The notes beneath the pieces are model-generated. The model saw nothing but the letters and a program-made list of their open reading frames with translations, ran no database searches and was not told the DNA's origin. From Tritrichomonas foetus (taxonomy: Eukaryota > Parabasalia > Tritrichomonadida > Tritrichomonadidae): DNA of 59,053 nt. Every line of letters begins with the position of its first letter. The stretch's first letter is position 1. The position numbers and the translations under genes are program-made. Shown piece after piece: positions 9,711 through 20,300 of this stretch. The DNA is taken from contig MLAK01000692.1 in assembly GCA_001839685.1 (NCBI GenBank), positions 17,550 to 76,602 on the forward strand, written 5' to 3'.

Positions 9711-12044
9711 ATGGCGGAAAAAGCAGACAAAATCGAAGCTCAGCTTGAAGAACTTGTGCAAATCGACGACATACCAGACGATGTTTTAAACGAATTTGTC
9801 GAAGAAACTCAAGATTTTTTTGATTCGTATGTAACGGCGAGAGTCGAGCTGAAAACCATTCAAGAAATGCAGAAAGAAGAACAAGAGAAAAAAGATCAAG
9901 AAGAAAATGGCCGCCGTCGCCGACGAAGGAGACTCGGCGAGAATCTGCCAGACGATGTTGCCCATTTAATTCGAAATGCGAGTGATGAGTATTTTGCCGG
10001 AAATTTTCAGCGAGCGATTGCCTTTGCGAAAGAAGCCATTCAAGAAAATCCACGAGCGCCTGAGCCATACAGCATTTTATCTCTTATATCTGAAGAGATG
10101 GAATCACCTGAGGCCGCCTTGACTTTTCTTGTCTCGGCGGCAGAAAGGTCAACCGATTCAGCTGAACTTTGGACAGAATGCGCAAGAATTGCTAAACAAT
10201 TAGGAAGATTATCCGCAACAACGTCGTATTTGAAAAAAGCAGCAAAAAGCAATCCAACTGACACAGAGTCACTTTTAGAACTATATGACCTACTTAATAC
10301 TCAAAATGATGATATTCGATCATTGACATGGACTTTGAAAGAACTATGTAGACGTGATCCTACAAATAGTAAATATGCAAACGAGCTCTCAGTTCAATTG
10401 CATCAATCTGGGAAAGAATTGGAAGCTTTACAAACATTAAAAAGTAATATTGATGCGCAAATTGAATCAAATTCAGAAATTTCAATTGAAAATGCAAATT
10501 TACTAGCTAGTGGCTTTTTAAATCAAGGAATGAATGATGAAGTTATCAAACTCGATCAATTAATTCAAGAAGCACCTGAAGATTTCCGAGTTAATTGTGC
10601 AGTTGCTTTAATTCGAAAACGTGAAGTTAAAAAAGCGCAGAAAAAGTTACAAAATTTCCAAAGCTTTGATCCAAAAATCTTCACTGATGCTTTTCGTCTT
10701 GTTGCTGATGAATTAATGCATGCTGGTTATTTTTCAGAAGCTGCAGATTGGCTTCAAATCATGCAAGATGGGGAAATTGAATGTCGTGAAGATATTGCTT
10801 TTTGTTTAAAAGAAAGCAATCGTGTTGAAGAAGCAATAGATATTCTTAAATCATCAATTATTGACTTCCCAAATCTTCCTGAACCTACTACATTCTTTTA
10901 CCAGATAATGTGTGAACTAAATCGTGAACAAGAAGCTGTTGAATGGCTTCAAGAAAACAGCCCAAATGGAGCTCAAAGTGACAGCTTAATTTTGAAGCGT
11001 GCAATTACCTATTACGAGAATGGAGATATTGATCAATTCTTAGATGTAGGCACACCTTTATTATGTAGAATATTATATGATATATTTCGTATGAGAACCC
11101 TCACACGTGATTCTAAAACAGTTGAAAGTATTCTAGGATTGAATAATTTCGAGAAAATGAGTCCTTTTATGATTAAAATTTTGCGATATCATAGAAACAA
11201 TATTGGACAATCACTTTATACTGAAAAAGACATATTCTCAATGGCAAGTACTTCACTTGTATGTCTTTATTCAACAAAAAGACTCGATGAAGCACTTGTT
11301 CTTGGTGGACTTTTGGTGATTTGTAGAGAAAAACTTGAGAAAAAGCATTATTTTGATGTTCTTTTTATGTTTTCTATTGTTGCATTCGCTACTGGTGATG
11401 GATCAGCTGCTTGTTCTGTCATGAGAGCAGTTCTTCTCGAAAACAATGATGATGATATAATGTGGGAATTTTTCAATGTTTTCATTCAAAAAACACCTGA
11501 AGAAGAAAATCATGCACATAAGTTTTTAATTAGAACACTGGCAAAACTTCCTGATTGTGCACCTCTTCAATTGATGCTTGGTAATCATTCACAATCAACT
11601 GTATGGTTTGATCATGCAATTACACAATACTTAAATGTATATAAAGATCGACCTGAAGAACCAATTGTTTCTTTGTTACTTGCAGCTGCTTATCTTTCGA
11701 AAGCGTATGTTCGAACACAAAGCAATACACGAAAATCAGTTTTATGTTCATATGCTTGCATTAGGAAATATTTTGATGCACGTTCTTTGGATTATCAAGC
11801 AGAAGCTGATTATAATCTCGGTAGGTTTTATCAAACATTGAAAATGTATCCACATGCAGAAAGGATGTATAGAAAAGTTTTAGAAGAGCCTGTTGATTAT
11901 GAATGCATTGCAGATGATACTGACAAGCACAGAGAGAGATTTTCACTTAAATATGATGCGGCGTTTAATCTTGCATTGATTTATCAAGAGTCTGACCCAC
12001 TTGAAGCAAAGAGAATTTACAGAAAATATTTGGTTATTGAATAA
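9711..12044 (+). CDS. GTF3C3: TPR-repeat protein resembling TFIIIC subunit GTF3C3/Tfc4
   Basis: 777 residues. An acidic N-terminus is followed by a run of arginines (GRRRRRRRLGENLP near 67-80) and then tetratricopeptide repeats to the C-terminus, ending FNLALIYQESDPLEAKRIYR. The order acidic/basic segment, LIRNASDEYFAGNFQRAIAF, RAPEPYSILSLISEEM and later paired TPR arrays separated by a linker is that of the TFIIIC subunit called GTF3C3 or Tfc4/tau131. That subunit binds the A-box side of tRNA genes and recruits TFIIIB for RNA polymerase III. The two tRNA genes in this window would be natural targets. TPR proteins are easily confused; generic TPR scaffolds such as anaphase-promoting complex subunits are the main alternatives. 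The start is the ATG at 9711 in a TCATCAAAA context. Confidence 0.7.
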   Translation: MAEKADKIEAQLEELVQIDDIPDDVLNEFVEETQDFFDSYVTARVELKTIQEMQKEEQEKKDQEENGRRRRRRRLGENLPDDVAHLIRNASDEYFAGNFQRAIAFAKEAIQENPRAPEPYSILSLISEEMESPEAALTFLVSAAERSTDSAELWTECARIAKQLGRLSATTSYLKKAAKSNPTDTESLLELYDLLNTQNDDIRSLTWTLKELCRRDPTNSKYANELSVQLHQSGKELEALQTLKSNIDAQIESNSEISIENANLLASGFLNQGMNDEVIKLDQLIQEAPEDFRVNCAVALIRKREVKKAQKKLQNFQSFDPKIFTDAFRLVADELMHAGYFSEAADWLQIMQDGEIECREDIAFCLKESNRVEEAIDILKSSIIDFPNLPEPTTFFYQIMCELNREQEAVEWLQENSPNGAQSDSLILKRAITYYENGDIDQFLDVGTPLLCRILYDIFRMRTLTRDSKTVESILGLNNFEKMSPFMIKILRYHRNNIGQSLYTEKDIFSMASTSLVCLYSTKRLDEALVLGGLLVICREKLEKKHYFDVLFMFSIVAFATGDGSAACSVMRAVLLENNDDDIMWEFFNVFIQKTPEEENHAHKFLIRTLAKLPDCAPLQLMLGNHSQSTVWFDHAITQYLNVYKDRPEEPIVSLLLAAAYLSKAYVRTQSNTRKSVLCSYACIRKYFDARSLDYQAEADYNLGRFYQTLKMYPHAERMYRKVLEEPVDYECIADDTDKHRERFSLKYDAAFNLALIYQESDPLEAKRIYRKYLVIE

Positions 12045-12469
12045 AGCCCATACGAACTCAAATAAATGTTAATAAAAGTCATTATAAGTCAAACATTTCT
12101 CTTTGCTAATTCTTGATTTAGATTTTATTCGCGATATCATTCATGGAAAAGAAAATGTCTGATTCACGTGCACAAGCGAATGCGTAGCAAGTTTGTCAAT
12201 TCAAATGTGTGCATGCAGTATAAATTAAAGAAGATTTATAATTCCAACTCTGAAAGCACTCAAGAAAATATATCGAATGTATTATTTCATATTAATACAT
12301 TACTCCGTAATTCATACTTTGCTGTGACCTAAAAAAAAAAACTATTTTTCTATGAAGCGTCTCCTCTCAATTTATCATTTAACGAAAATCTTGGCTTTAC
12401 GAAAGATGTAGAAAGATTCAGTCAATAAAAAATCATTCATTGTGAAAAAGAAAATTCTTTTCAAATCGT
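12045..12469. other. Convergent 3' flank; no gene seen
   Basis: About 425 bp between the ends of the TPR gene (+) and the small unknown gene (-). AT-rich, with no credible frame or RNA. Confidence 0.5.
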
Positions 12470-12808
12470 TTATTTATAGATAGAATATTGACATGTTTTA
12501 ATTTGATTTACATTCGAGGTTTTATAGAAGTTAGCAACAACATTTTCCAAATCATCAATTCCTAAGTTTTTGGCAATGAAACGATAGCATGGAGCATCTT
12601 TGATGCTGAAATCAAAGGTGCTTTTTGCAAAAACGTTGGCAAGATGGGATTCATTGAAATCTTCTGGAATGCTGCTAAAGCCTGCAACAAAGAAAGTTGA
12701 ATTTGGATTCTTTTCGAAATATGATTTGATGACTGGACTTACACGTGTGGCAACTTCTTTGTCGCATTGTGTTTTGAAACCATTAATGATAACATCGACT
12801 TGTGTCAT
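12470..12808 (-). CDS. Small protein of unknown function, 112 residues
   Basis: The frame opens further upstream with a non-ATG codon, but the first ATG is at 12806-12808 and gives MTQVDVIINGFKTQCDKEVA onward, 112 residues. This start is favoured because an initiator-like TTCACTTCATT lies about 25-35 bp before it in the sense strand, the same 11-mer found before the Pin1 gene. The protein has a mixed alpha/beta pattern (VDVIINGFK, NSTFFVAGFSSIPEDF, YRFIAKNLGIDDLENVVANF), no membrane span and no signal peptide, so it is probably a soluble single-domain protein. I do not recognise the family. The short length and regular composition argue for a real, expressed gene. Confidence 0.65.
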   Translation of the reverse strand: MTQVDVIINGFKTQCDKEVATRVSPVIKSYFEKNPNSTFFVAGFSSIPEDFNESHLANVFAKSTFDFSIKDAPCYRFIAKNLGIDDLENVVANFYKTSNVNQIKTCQYSIYK

Positions 12809-12831
12809 TATTTGGGAGAAAAAGCAAATGA

Positions 12832-12845
12832 AAAATGAAGTGAAT
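12832..12845 (-). promoter_or_regulatory. Initiator-like element before the 112-residue protein
   Basis: In the sense (minus) strand this reads TTCACTTCATTTTT and fits the trichomonad initiator pattern TCA(Y)T(W) near the transcription start. The same TTCACTTCATT precedes the Pin1 gene at 31788-31798. Assigned by motif and position only. Confidence 0.5.
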
Positions 12846-12856
12846 GATTGACTCAA

Positions 12857-14297
12857 TATGAAATACGATTTTGTAAATGATTGTGTATTTAGAAAATGGT
12901 AACAATCAAATGAAGTTTTTTAATATGAAAAAATGAATTGAAACAGAATCTTTTGTGTTTTAAAGTCATCGATATCTATGAAAATGAATTAAAATGTTTG
13001 ACAAAAAAAGCGATTTTCTAAGAAATGTGAATTAAATTGAAGTTCAATGATTGAAAATGGTAATCTGTTTATATTGAAAAATTGATTGAATTGTTGGTAT
13101 GAAATAGAAAATTCATTATTCTCAATTGTTCAGAATAATTTAAAACAAAATGAATAATAAATGACCAGTCATCATTCTCAATTTTCTTCAAAAAAAAAAA
13201 AGACTATCTCACAAAAAGTCGATTTTATATTTTTTTCAAAAACTGACACCCTCATCTTGTGAATGTATTTGCACTTTCAGGGTTCGATAATTGGAAAAAT
13301 TATTTCACACACATAGTTTTTAATGTGAATGAAGAGATTATCTCAGAGTTTTTGAATAAACTCATAAATCATTTCATAAAATGAATATTATAACCGAAAA
13401 AATTTAATGCTATAAATAGTTTCCTTCTTCAGCATTCTTTTCAATAATTTTGTAATGGTTTTATTGAGAACTTCATCTCTTTCGCAAAAATGGAATCTAA
13501 GAATAATTTGGCCAGATTTTTGACGAAAAGATATTTCTCATTTGAATTTGTATCTTTTCATAGAGCATATTTCATTTGCTTAAGGTGATCAAATATCGAA
13601 CGATTATTGGATGATCATTATTGACAATAACTGACAAATGTCGACATTAAAAAAAAGATACAATCTTATTAATACAATTATCAAAGAAACCGCTTTTATT
13701 AAAGATTATTAGCTTTTAAAACAAGGAAATTATATATGATTTCATGATTTTTTTATCATCGATTACTGCCTTATTAATAAACAAATATATAAAGGATAGT
13801 TTAATAAGATTATTTATGCAAGAACTGTTCATCTGGTAATTACGAAACTATTTCTTCCTCAATTTTTCAAAAAATGTTTAAACTTCGAAATCCCAGGAAG
13901 AATTCCATTGAAAGAGTGACATTGAGAATTATAAGAGTTATTTTTTAATTCTCTCTCGTGAGAAAAGTCTAATACATGGAAAACTGCTTTCACTTTGAGA
14001 ACCATTCTTTCGTTTTTCGGATTTCACTGTTCTCATGAGTTGATAAATTTATGAAACATCAATTTCATCTTCATATATTGGTAATTCGTTGTTGATCACA
14101 TCAATTTTTTCCTTTTTCTTTGTATTTATTAAGATTAGTCAATTCTTTCACTTAATCAGTTCTTTTCCAAAATGATTTTGTTTTCTTCATTTTGTGCTCT
14201 ACTTTCAAGCGAATAGTTGAAGTCATTTTTTAAATAGAAATAAATAAAAAATTAGATTATCAGTATTTTAAATAATATCCATAAATAAAATTACAAT
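12857..14297. other. Long AT-rich intergenic region; no gene seen
   Basis: About 1.4 kb upstream of the small unknown gene and downstream of the LRR-PP2C gene. No coding-like peptide blocks, tRNA or clear repeats were found on either strand. Confidence 0.5.
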
Positions 14298-16724
14298 TTA
14301 TCCGTTAATTTTATGAAGGTCAACAACAATTACTGAAATATTATCAGTTGATAATGACCCATACGCCGCATTTCGAATAGAACAAGCTAAATCTTCTGCA
14401 TTTTTCTCTCTTAAAGAAATATCTGAAATCTCTTTAGTCTGAAGCATATCAAAAACCCCATCACATCCAAGAATAAGCCATCTATCATCATCTGCAATGT
14501 CCAATTTGGCAATGTCAGGCATATAACTCATTCCTAGCAAATCAAAATCGCCAACTGATCGAGATGTCGACAAAATGCCACCAACTCTATTAGTTGAAAC
14601 AAAACCTCCTGCACTTTTAATTCTATTTCTTTCGTTACGTTCTGAAGGTTTGTGATCTTTTGTTTCAAATTTCACTTTCCCATGATTATTAATCACTAAT
14701 ATTCTTGCATCACCAATATGTGCCATAATTAATTGCCTGTTTGCTACCAATGCTATAGCAGCAGTAGTTCCAGCAATAGTTTTAATCTCTTGTAGTTTTT
14801 CGACAATATGATTCACACTATCAACAATAAACATTTCGCTCATTTCGGCATTTTCTTTGAAATAGTCATAATAACAATAAGAAGATACTTTAGCTGCTAC
14901 ATCACCACCATGTCCATCAAATATTCCAAAAGTTGATATTTCACCATGAATAATAACAAAACTGTCTTCCATTCTTTCTCGCTGGCCTCTCATTTCTGCG
15001 ATAGCTGAAATATGGTTGTTATCAATATCAACATGAGTTATGATAAAAGAAGGATCATATCTATCAGAACTGTCAATAAACGATCGAACACTACGAGAAA
15101 AAGATACATCCATATCAATAGTTCCTTCGAGATTCAGCATAACTAGTTTTTTAAGGCTCTTAAAACTTGCCTTTCCTTGGTAAAATTCATTTCTTGATAA
15201 ATTTAGATATTGTAGTTCTGAGCATTGAAGTATTTTGAGAGGAAGTTTATGAAGATTATTAAAAGACATATCTAAATCAAATAATTGTGGAAATAAAAAA
15301 TCAACAGGCAGAGCTTTAATAAAGTTATTTGATAAATCAATAACTTTTATATTCCTTTGAAACAATGGAAACCTATGAAATTGATTACATGAAGCCCGAA
15401 ATACATCTATATTTGGAATTAGAGGTACTTTTGTCAGGAAATTATTTGATATGAAGATTTCTTTTAAATTTTTATTGTTAACGATTGTATTTGGGAGTGA
15501 CTTCAATTTGCAATCACCAACAATCAGCTTTGTCAGACTTTGTGGCAATGAAGGTAGTTCAGATAGCAAATTATTTGAAAGAAAGAGTTCTTTCAGATTA
15601 GATTCCAACAAAGAAGAGTCAATTTCTTCGATTTTGTTTGATATAAGATTGAGTTTTATTAGATTTTTCAAATTGAATATATGACTAGGAATTATATTCA
15701 AAAAATTATGGGAAAGATCAATCCTTTTAACAGTTTGGGGAAATGATAAGGTAGTGATATCTGAAATCAAATTGTGCGAAATAGAAAAATCTATTAGTTT
15801 GGGATAAGAAAAAAGTGGAACATGCAACAGTTCATTAAAGTTAAGAAATAACTTAGCCATATTTGGGTACTCAGCATCGTCACATGAACTAATATGGTTG
15901 TGATTGACTATTAGTAATTCTATTGAAGCTGGGAAACGACACAATCTTGCGATTTTATTATGAGAAAGATTGACATTTTTAAGTTTTGGATAACAACATG
16001 CGAGCTCTTTAATTTCTTCAATTAAGTTATCTTCTGCATTTAACGTAATTATTGTGTCAGGAAGTTTTGGTAATTCTTTTAGTAAATTCGAACTAATATC
16101 TAAAGTTTCAATTTTAGGTGCAATTTTTGTAAAATCTGGAAAGGATTCAATTTCATTTTTAGAAATATCTAAAAATATAAGTGAAGGAAATGATACTGAT
16201 TCTGCAACAAAGCTAATTTTGTTCATTTGAAGATGAAGTTCAATTATAGTTTCGTTTAATGATTTTAAGGATGCTATCATATTAAAATTCATGTTCAGAA
16301 TCCGTAGTGATGAGGGAACATTAGAAGGAATTTCAGTAAACAAGTTATGTGAAATGTTTAAGTTTTCTATATTTTCATTTGATATTTTCATGGATTTTAT
16401 ACTATTTTTGGATAGATTTAGATTATGCAATCCTTTTATATCCGAAAAGAAATCATGATAACATAATAGCCTATTTTCTGAGATATCAAGTGAATTGAGT
16501 TTTTTGTAACTCGCTAAAGTGGCAATCATATCATCTGATAGCTTATATAGCATGTTTGATTGAAGTGATATTCCCTCAACCAAGTTTAAATTAGTGGGCA
16601 ATCTTATGATGTTATTATGAGACAGGTTAAGGTATGCAGCTTTGGAAATAAGTCTTTTATCATCAATTGAAAGAGTCTGTAACATTTTATTAGATAAGTC
16701 GCATGATGATTCTGTATTTCCCAT
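14298..16724 (-). CDS. Leucine-rich-repeat protein phosphatase 2C, probably N-myristoylated
   Basis: 808 residues. Residues from about 25 to 545 are leucine-rich repeats with the pattern LxxLxLSxNxI/LxxLP. Residues from about 565 to 805 are a PP2C phosphatase with all metal-site motifs: RERMEDSF, FGIFDGHGG, GTTAAI, HIGDARIL, KDHKPSE, LSTSRSVGDFD and LGCDGVFDML. This LRR-then-PP2C order resembles PHLPP-type and plant or protist LRR-PP2C proteins, which dephosphorylate Ser/Thr on signalling kinases. The N-terminus MGNTESS has Gly2 and Ser6, the classical N-myristoylation signal, so membrane anchoring is inferred. There is no PH domain and no transmembrane segment. The targets are unknown; the LRR array presumably chooses them. 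Confidence 0.9.
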   Translation of the reverse strand: MGNTESSCDLSNKMLQTLSIDDKRLISKAAYLNLSHNNIIRLPTNLNLVEGISLQSNMLYKLSDDMIATLASYKKLNSLDISENRLLCYHDFFSDIKGLHNLNLSKNSIKSMKISNENIENLNISHNLFTEIPSNVPSSLRILNMNFNMIASLKSLNETIIELHLQMNKISFVAESVSFPSLIFLDISKNEIESFPDFTKIAPKIETLDISSNLLKELPKLPDTIITLNAEDNLIEEIKELACCYPKLKNVNLSHNKIARLCRFPASIELLIVNHNHISSCDDAEYPNMAKLFLNFNELLHVPLFSYPKLIDFSISHNLISDITTLSFPQTVKRIDLSHNFLNIIPSHIFNLKNLIKLNLISNKIEEIDSSLLESNLKELFLSNNLLSELPSLPQSLTKLIVGDCKLKSLPNTIVNNKNLKEIFISNNFLTKVPLIPNIDVFRASCNQFHRFPLFQRNIKVIDLSNNFIKALPVDFLFPQLFDLDMSFNNLHKLPLKILQCSELQYLNLSRNEFYQGKASFKSLKKLVMLNLEGTIDMDVSFSRSVRSFIDSSDRYDPSFIITHVDIDNNHISAIAEMRGQRERMEDSFVIIHGEISTFGIFDGHGGDVAAKVSSYCYYDYFKENAEMSEMFIVDSVNHIVEKLQEIKTIAGTTAAIALVANRQLIMAHIGDARILVINNHGKVKFETKDHKPSERNERNRIKSAGGFVSTNRVGGILSTSRSVGDFDLLGMSYMPDIAKLDIADDDRWLILGCDGVFDMLQTKEISDISLREKNAEDLACSIRNAAYGSLSTDNISVIVVDLHKING

Positions 16725-16898
16725 ATGGTTGTAATAAAAAAGGATAAAATATTATGCGATTACACATCATTTTTTCTGAGCATTGTTTGAAATGATTTTT
16801 TTATTTGAAATGAATCAAATGATTCAATCTTGCATCATCTTTCGAAAATGTTATCCAATTTAATGAGATTGATAATGCCTGATTTGAAGTTAACAGTT

Positions 16899-16970
16899 GT
16901 CCCAGTAGTATAATGGTTAGAATAGATCCTTGACACGGATCAGACAGCGGTTCGATTCCGCTCTGGGACA
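16899..16970 (+). tRNA. tRNA-Val with anticodon GAC
   Basis: The cloverleaf can be drawn by eye. The acceptor stem is GTCCCAG/CTGGGAC with discriminator A. The anticodon stem is GATCC/GGATC around loop TTGACAC, giving anticodon GAC, which reads GUC valine. The T stem is AGCGG/CCGCT with loop TTCGATT. The D stem is weak, with one A-A mismatch. CCA is not encoded. A run of seven T's (16971-16977) follows as the RNA polymerase III terminator. Internal promoter boxes are present (TAGTATAATGG and GGTTCGATTCC). A GAC anticodon is unusual for eukaryotic valine, which normally uses AAC (inosine). Confidence 0.88.
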
Positions 16971-16977
16971 TTTTTTT
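16971..16977 (+). terminator. RNA polymerase III terminator of tRNA-Val
   Basis: Seven consecutive T's directly after the discriminator base of the tRNA. Confidence 0.85.
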
Positions 16978-17390
16978 CTTTTCCAATACATCCCTATTTT
17001 TTTATGTCATTACCATTATTTTAGTATCAACTGTCTGCTTTTCATTCTTCCTTTTTTTTAAATATCAAACCAAAATTTCTTTATTTTCATTTTCGATCTT
17101 CATAAATTTCACACATATCATTTGTCTTTTTGCAAAGCTATCTAATTTATGCTAAAACCATAATTATTCTCTTTATTAACAATCACTCTTGTGATCTGTT
17201 GGTTCACCGAATCATTGTTTTAATATGCATCATCCAAAATCAATTTCTCAAAAAGTTAAATCTGAATCGATCAGATTTTATGTTTTTTCTAGCTATATAT
17301 GGTCATAAATTGAATTCATCGACCAGTTTAAAATAGAAAACATTTTTAGTTTGAATTAAACTTTTCTTAAGCTTCATTCGTCTTTCATAA
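16978..17390. other. Intergenic leader of the TKL kinase gene; no gene seen
   Basis: About 410 bp of AT-rich DNA. The last 20 bases contain TTCATTCGTCTTTCATAA directly before the kinase ATG, which may serve as its initiator. Confidence 0.45.
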
Positions 17391-20300
17391 ATGACAGAGC
17401 TGACGCCTCAAACAATCGTCAATTCCCTCATTTCGAAAGGTAACGAACTGATATCACTAGCTAAACAAGCCTGTATTTATTGCGCTTCAGTTGCCTATTT
17501 AGCCCAACATATCCATTCATTTCTAATCGTTCTCAAGCCTCTCGCCCCCAACATGCGTACAGATAATCAAATTCAAGCCTTACACAAAGTTCAAGAGATT
17601 TTTGAGTCCTACGGAAACGTTCTTCCTCATCTTTCCGAATCAAAATGGATCCAGCCAGCTTTGAATTGGCCAGCCGACTACGTTCACGAATACATTAATG
17701 GATTCAGAAATTCCTTGATAAACGTTTGCCCAGTTTTGGAACTCGATCCCGCCAAAGTTATTAAATATGACGAACAGCAAGACAAAGTAAACAAAATCGC
17801 AGATTTACAATCACTTAAAAAGTCAATACAAAATTTAATGGCTCAAATGAACACTTCAGACGCCGTCGGCGTTCAGCAGCAGATTGAAACCAAATTAAAA
17901 GAGATTAAGAAGCTCCTTCCCTCCGAAGCTGCGGGTCGTCGTCAAAATGCTAACCTTAAACGGCCATCTTGTGACTCAATTCCAGTTGCCCAAATTCAAC
18001 GACGTGTTGAAGAGCTCTTATCTCAGTTTAAAGCTATTAATATTGAAAATGAAGATTTGAGACTTCATGGTCAAATTGGAGCTGGCGGTTTTGGTACCGT
18101 TAATAAAGCTACAAGATTATCTACTGCTGAAGTTGTTGCTGTTAAAGAATTAAGGTCTGATCGTTTAACTGTTGGCTCGTGGGCATCCCTTTATGCCGAA
18201 ATTGAAACAATGGCATCAGTTCGACATCAATTTGTTTTAGAACTTGTTGGAGCTCACATCACTGAACCCTATCGAATTATTACTCGATTTTGCCAAGGAA
18301 AATCTCTTTTTGATCGTCTTCATAGATGCAACAAGCAAACACCACCATTAACACCAACTAAACTCACAACTATCGCTTATGAAGTCGCAGTTGGTATGGA
18401 GCATCTCCATTCAATGGATATTGTGCATCGTGACCTCAAAACACTGAATATTTTACTTGATGATGAAGATGACGGCTGTGTGGCGGATTTTGGATTATCA
18501 GGAATGATGAAAGATAATCAAGAATTATGTGGTGGTGTTGGAACACCACATTATACTGCACCAGAAGTACTTTCACATGCTAGATATGGTCCAAAAGTCG
18601 ATTCTTTCTCATTCGGTGTAGTTTTGTGGGAAATGCTGATGAGAAAAGTGCCATATGGCGATATGTCACACATGGCGATTTATGAACATGTTGTAACACG
18701 TGGATGGCGTCTTGGAATGCCAAATGATACTCCAGAAGGTCTTAAAAAGATGATTACAAGATGTTGGTCAAAGAATCCAAATGATCGACCTGATTTTTCT
18801 GAAATTGTTCATTTATTCGAAGCAAATGAAGTATTTTTCCCTGGAAGCGAGAAAATTGACTTCCAAAAAGTTAAGGCAACAAGAAGATGTCCACCACTTG
18901 ATTTGGAATATGCTTTACCAGTTTTAAAGAATCCAAATGATGAACATTTCCCAAGTGTTTCATATTACATTGTTTCGAAAATCGATGAAAAGATTCGTTT
19001 GAAACTTCGTGAAGCGAAAATCATTGATTCTTTAACGACTGCTCAAATTAATGTAGATACTGTTCTTCTTCTTGCTTCCGCACTTCTTGATGAACCAGAA
19101 TTTCCAAAGTTCTTCAAAAATGGAGGACTTTCAATGTTCAAAGAATGCGTGACTGCTCAAAGAGGTACAATGATTTCTGCTGCAGTTCGATTTGGTCTCA
19201 AGGTGCCAACTGACATGCTGCCTCAATTAAGACAATTCCTACCTGATTTAATCAATTTCTTGAAGGCAAACAGCTCTTTAACAAATCATCATATCATTCA
19301 ATTCCTCACGAAATTCCCATTGGATGATTTGAACGAATTTAAACAAGAAATTTCTGACGCCCTTCTTGAAATTGTTCAAAAAGTTGACGATCAATCAACT
19401 TTTGATGCAATTGTTAATCTTTTGCCACTTTGTAAATCAAAATATAAGATTGAAGAACTACGAAACTTTTATCATTTGTTGAGTTTGAATTTCACGGTTC
19501 CTTCAAATTTCGTGAAAACATTAATCGAAGTTGATGATACTGAACGAAGACCCGAATTGATTTATGCAATCTTAAAAGCAACAGCAACATCTGAAGTCAC
19601 AAATGAATTTATTGAATTCATTCAAAAATGCGGTGACGATGTTCTTGATCGAGTTTGGAGACTCAAAGATATTTTTGTTACAATGCATGACCTTATTAAC
19701 AAAGGCGATGTTGTTGCACCACTTTTCCTTTTGTTTTGCATTGCACCAAATCATGATGCAGCAATTTCACTTGCTGATTCACAACTTCTTGCATCATTGA
19801 TCCAAATGAAAGGCCATCAAACACAAAGACTTCAAATTTTCACAGTTTTATGTGGATTTGAAGACTTCTGTACAAAATTGAAAGATATTGATGGTGTTTT
19901 GCATTTACTTGTTTCATCACTGAGTGAAAAACAACATGTAAATAGTGCAGTTCGCCTAATTGGCTCCCTTTCATCTCATAATATTGGATGTCAAATCTTA
20001 AATGATAATGGTGTCTTAGAGTTATTCACACAACTCTTTTTGAGTTCGTCTTGTGGAGACACTGTGACTACTCAGATGATTCTAAGAAATGTTGCACGAA
20101 GTGGATGCGATATTCCACAAGTTAGTCTTATTGTTTCATGTTTAATGCAAGATATGATGTATGAACACTCAAAGAAATGCGAAATACTTGATACTTTAGT
20201 TGCATTAGTTGAAACAGTTCCTGGAAGTGTTCAAGAACATGATCTTCAACGTATTGTCATGCAACAAGTTACTCAAGAAAAGCCACTTCTTGTTTTGCTT

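Noticed and set aside
9607..10068. 153-codon minus-strand ORF over the start of the TPR gene
   Set aside because: Antisense shadow of the conserved TPR reading frame; composition Leu/Phe/Arg-skewed.
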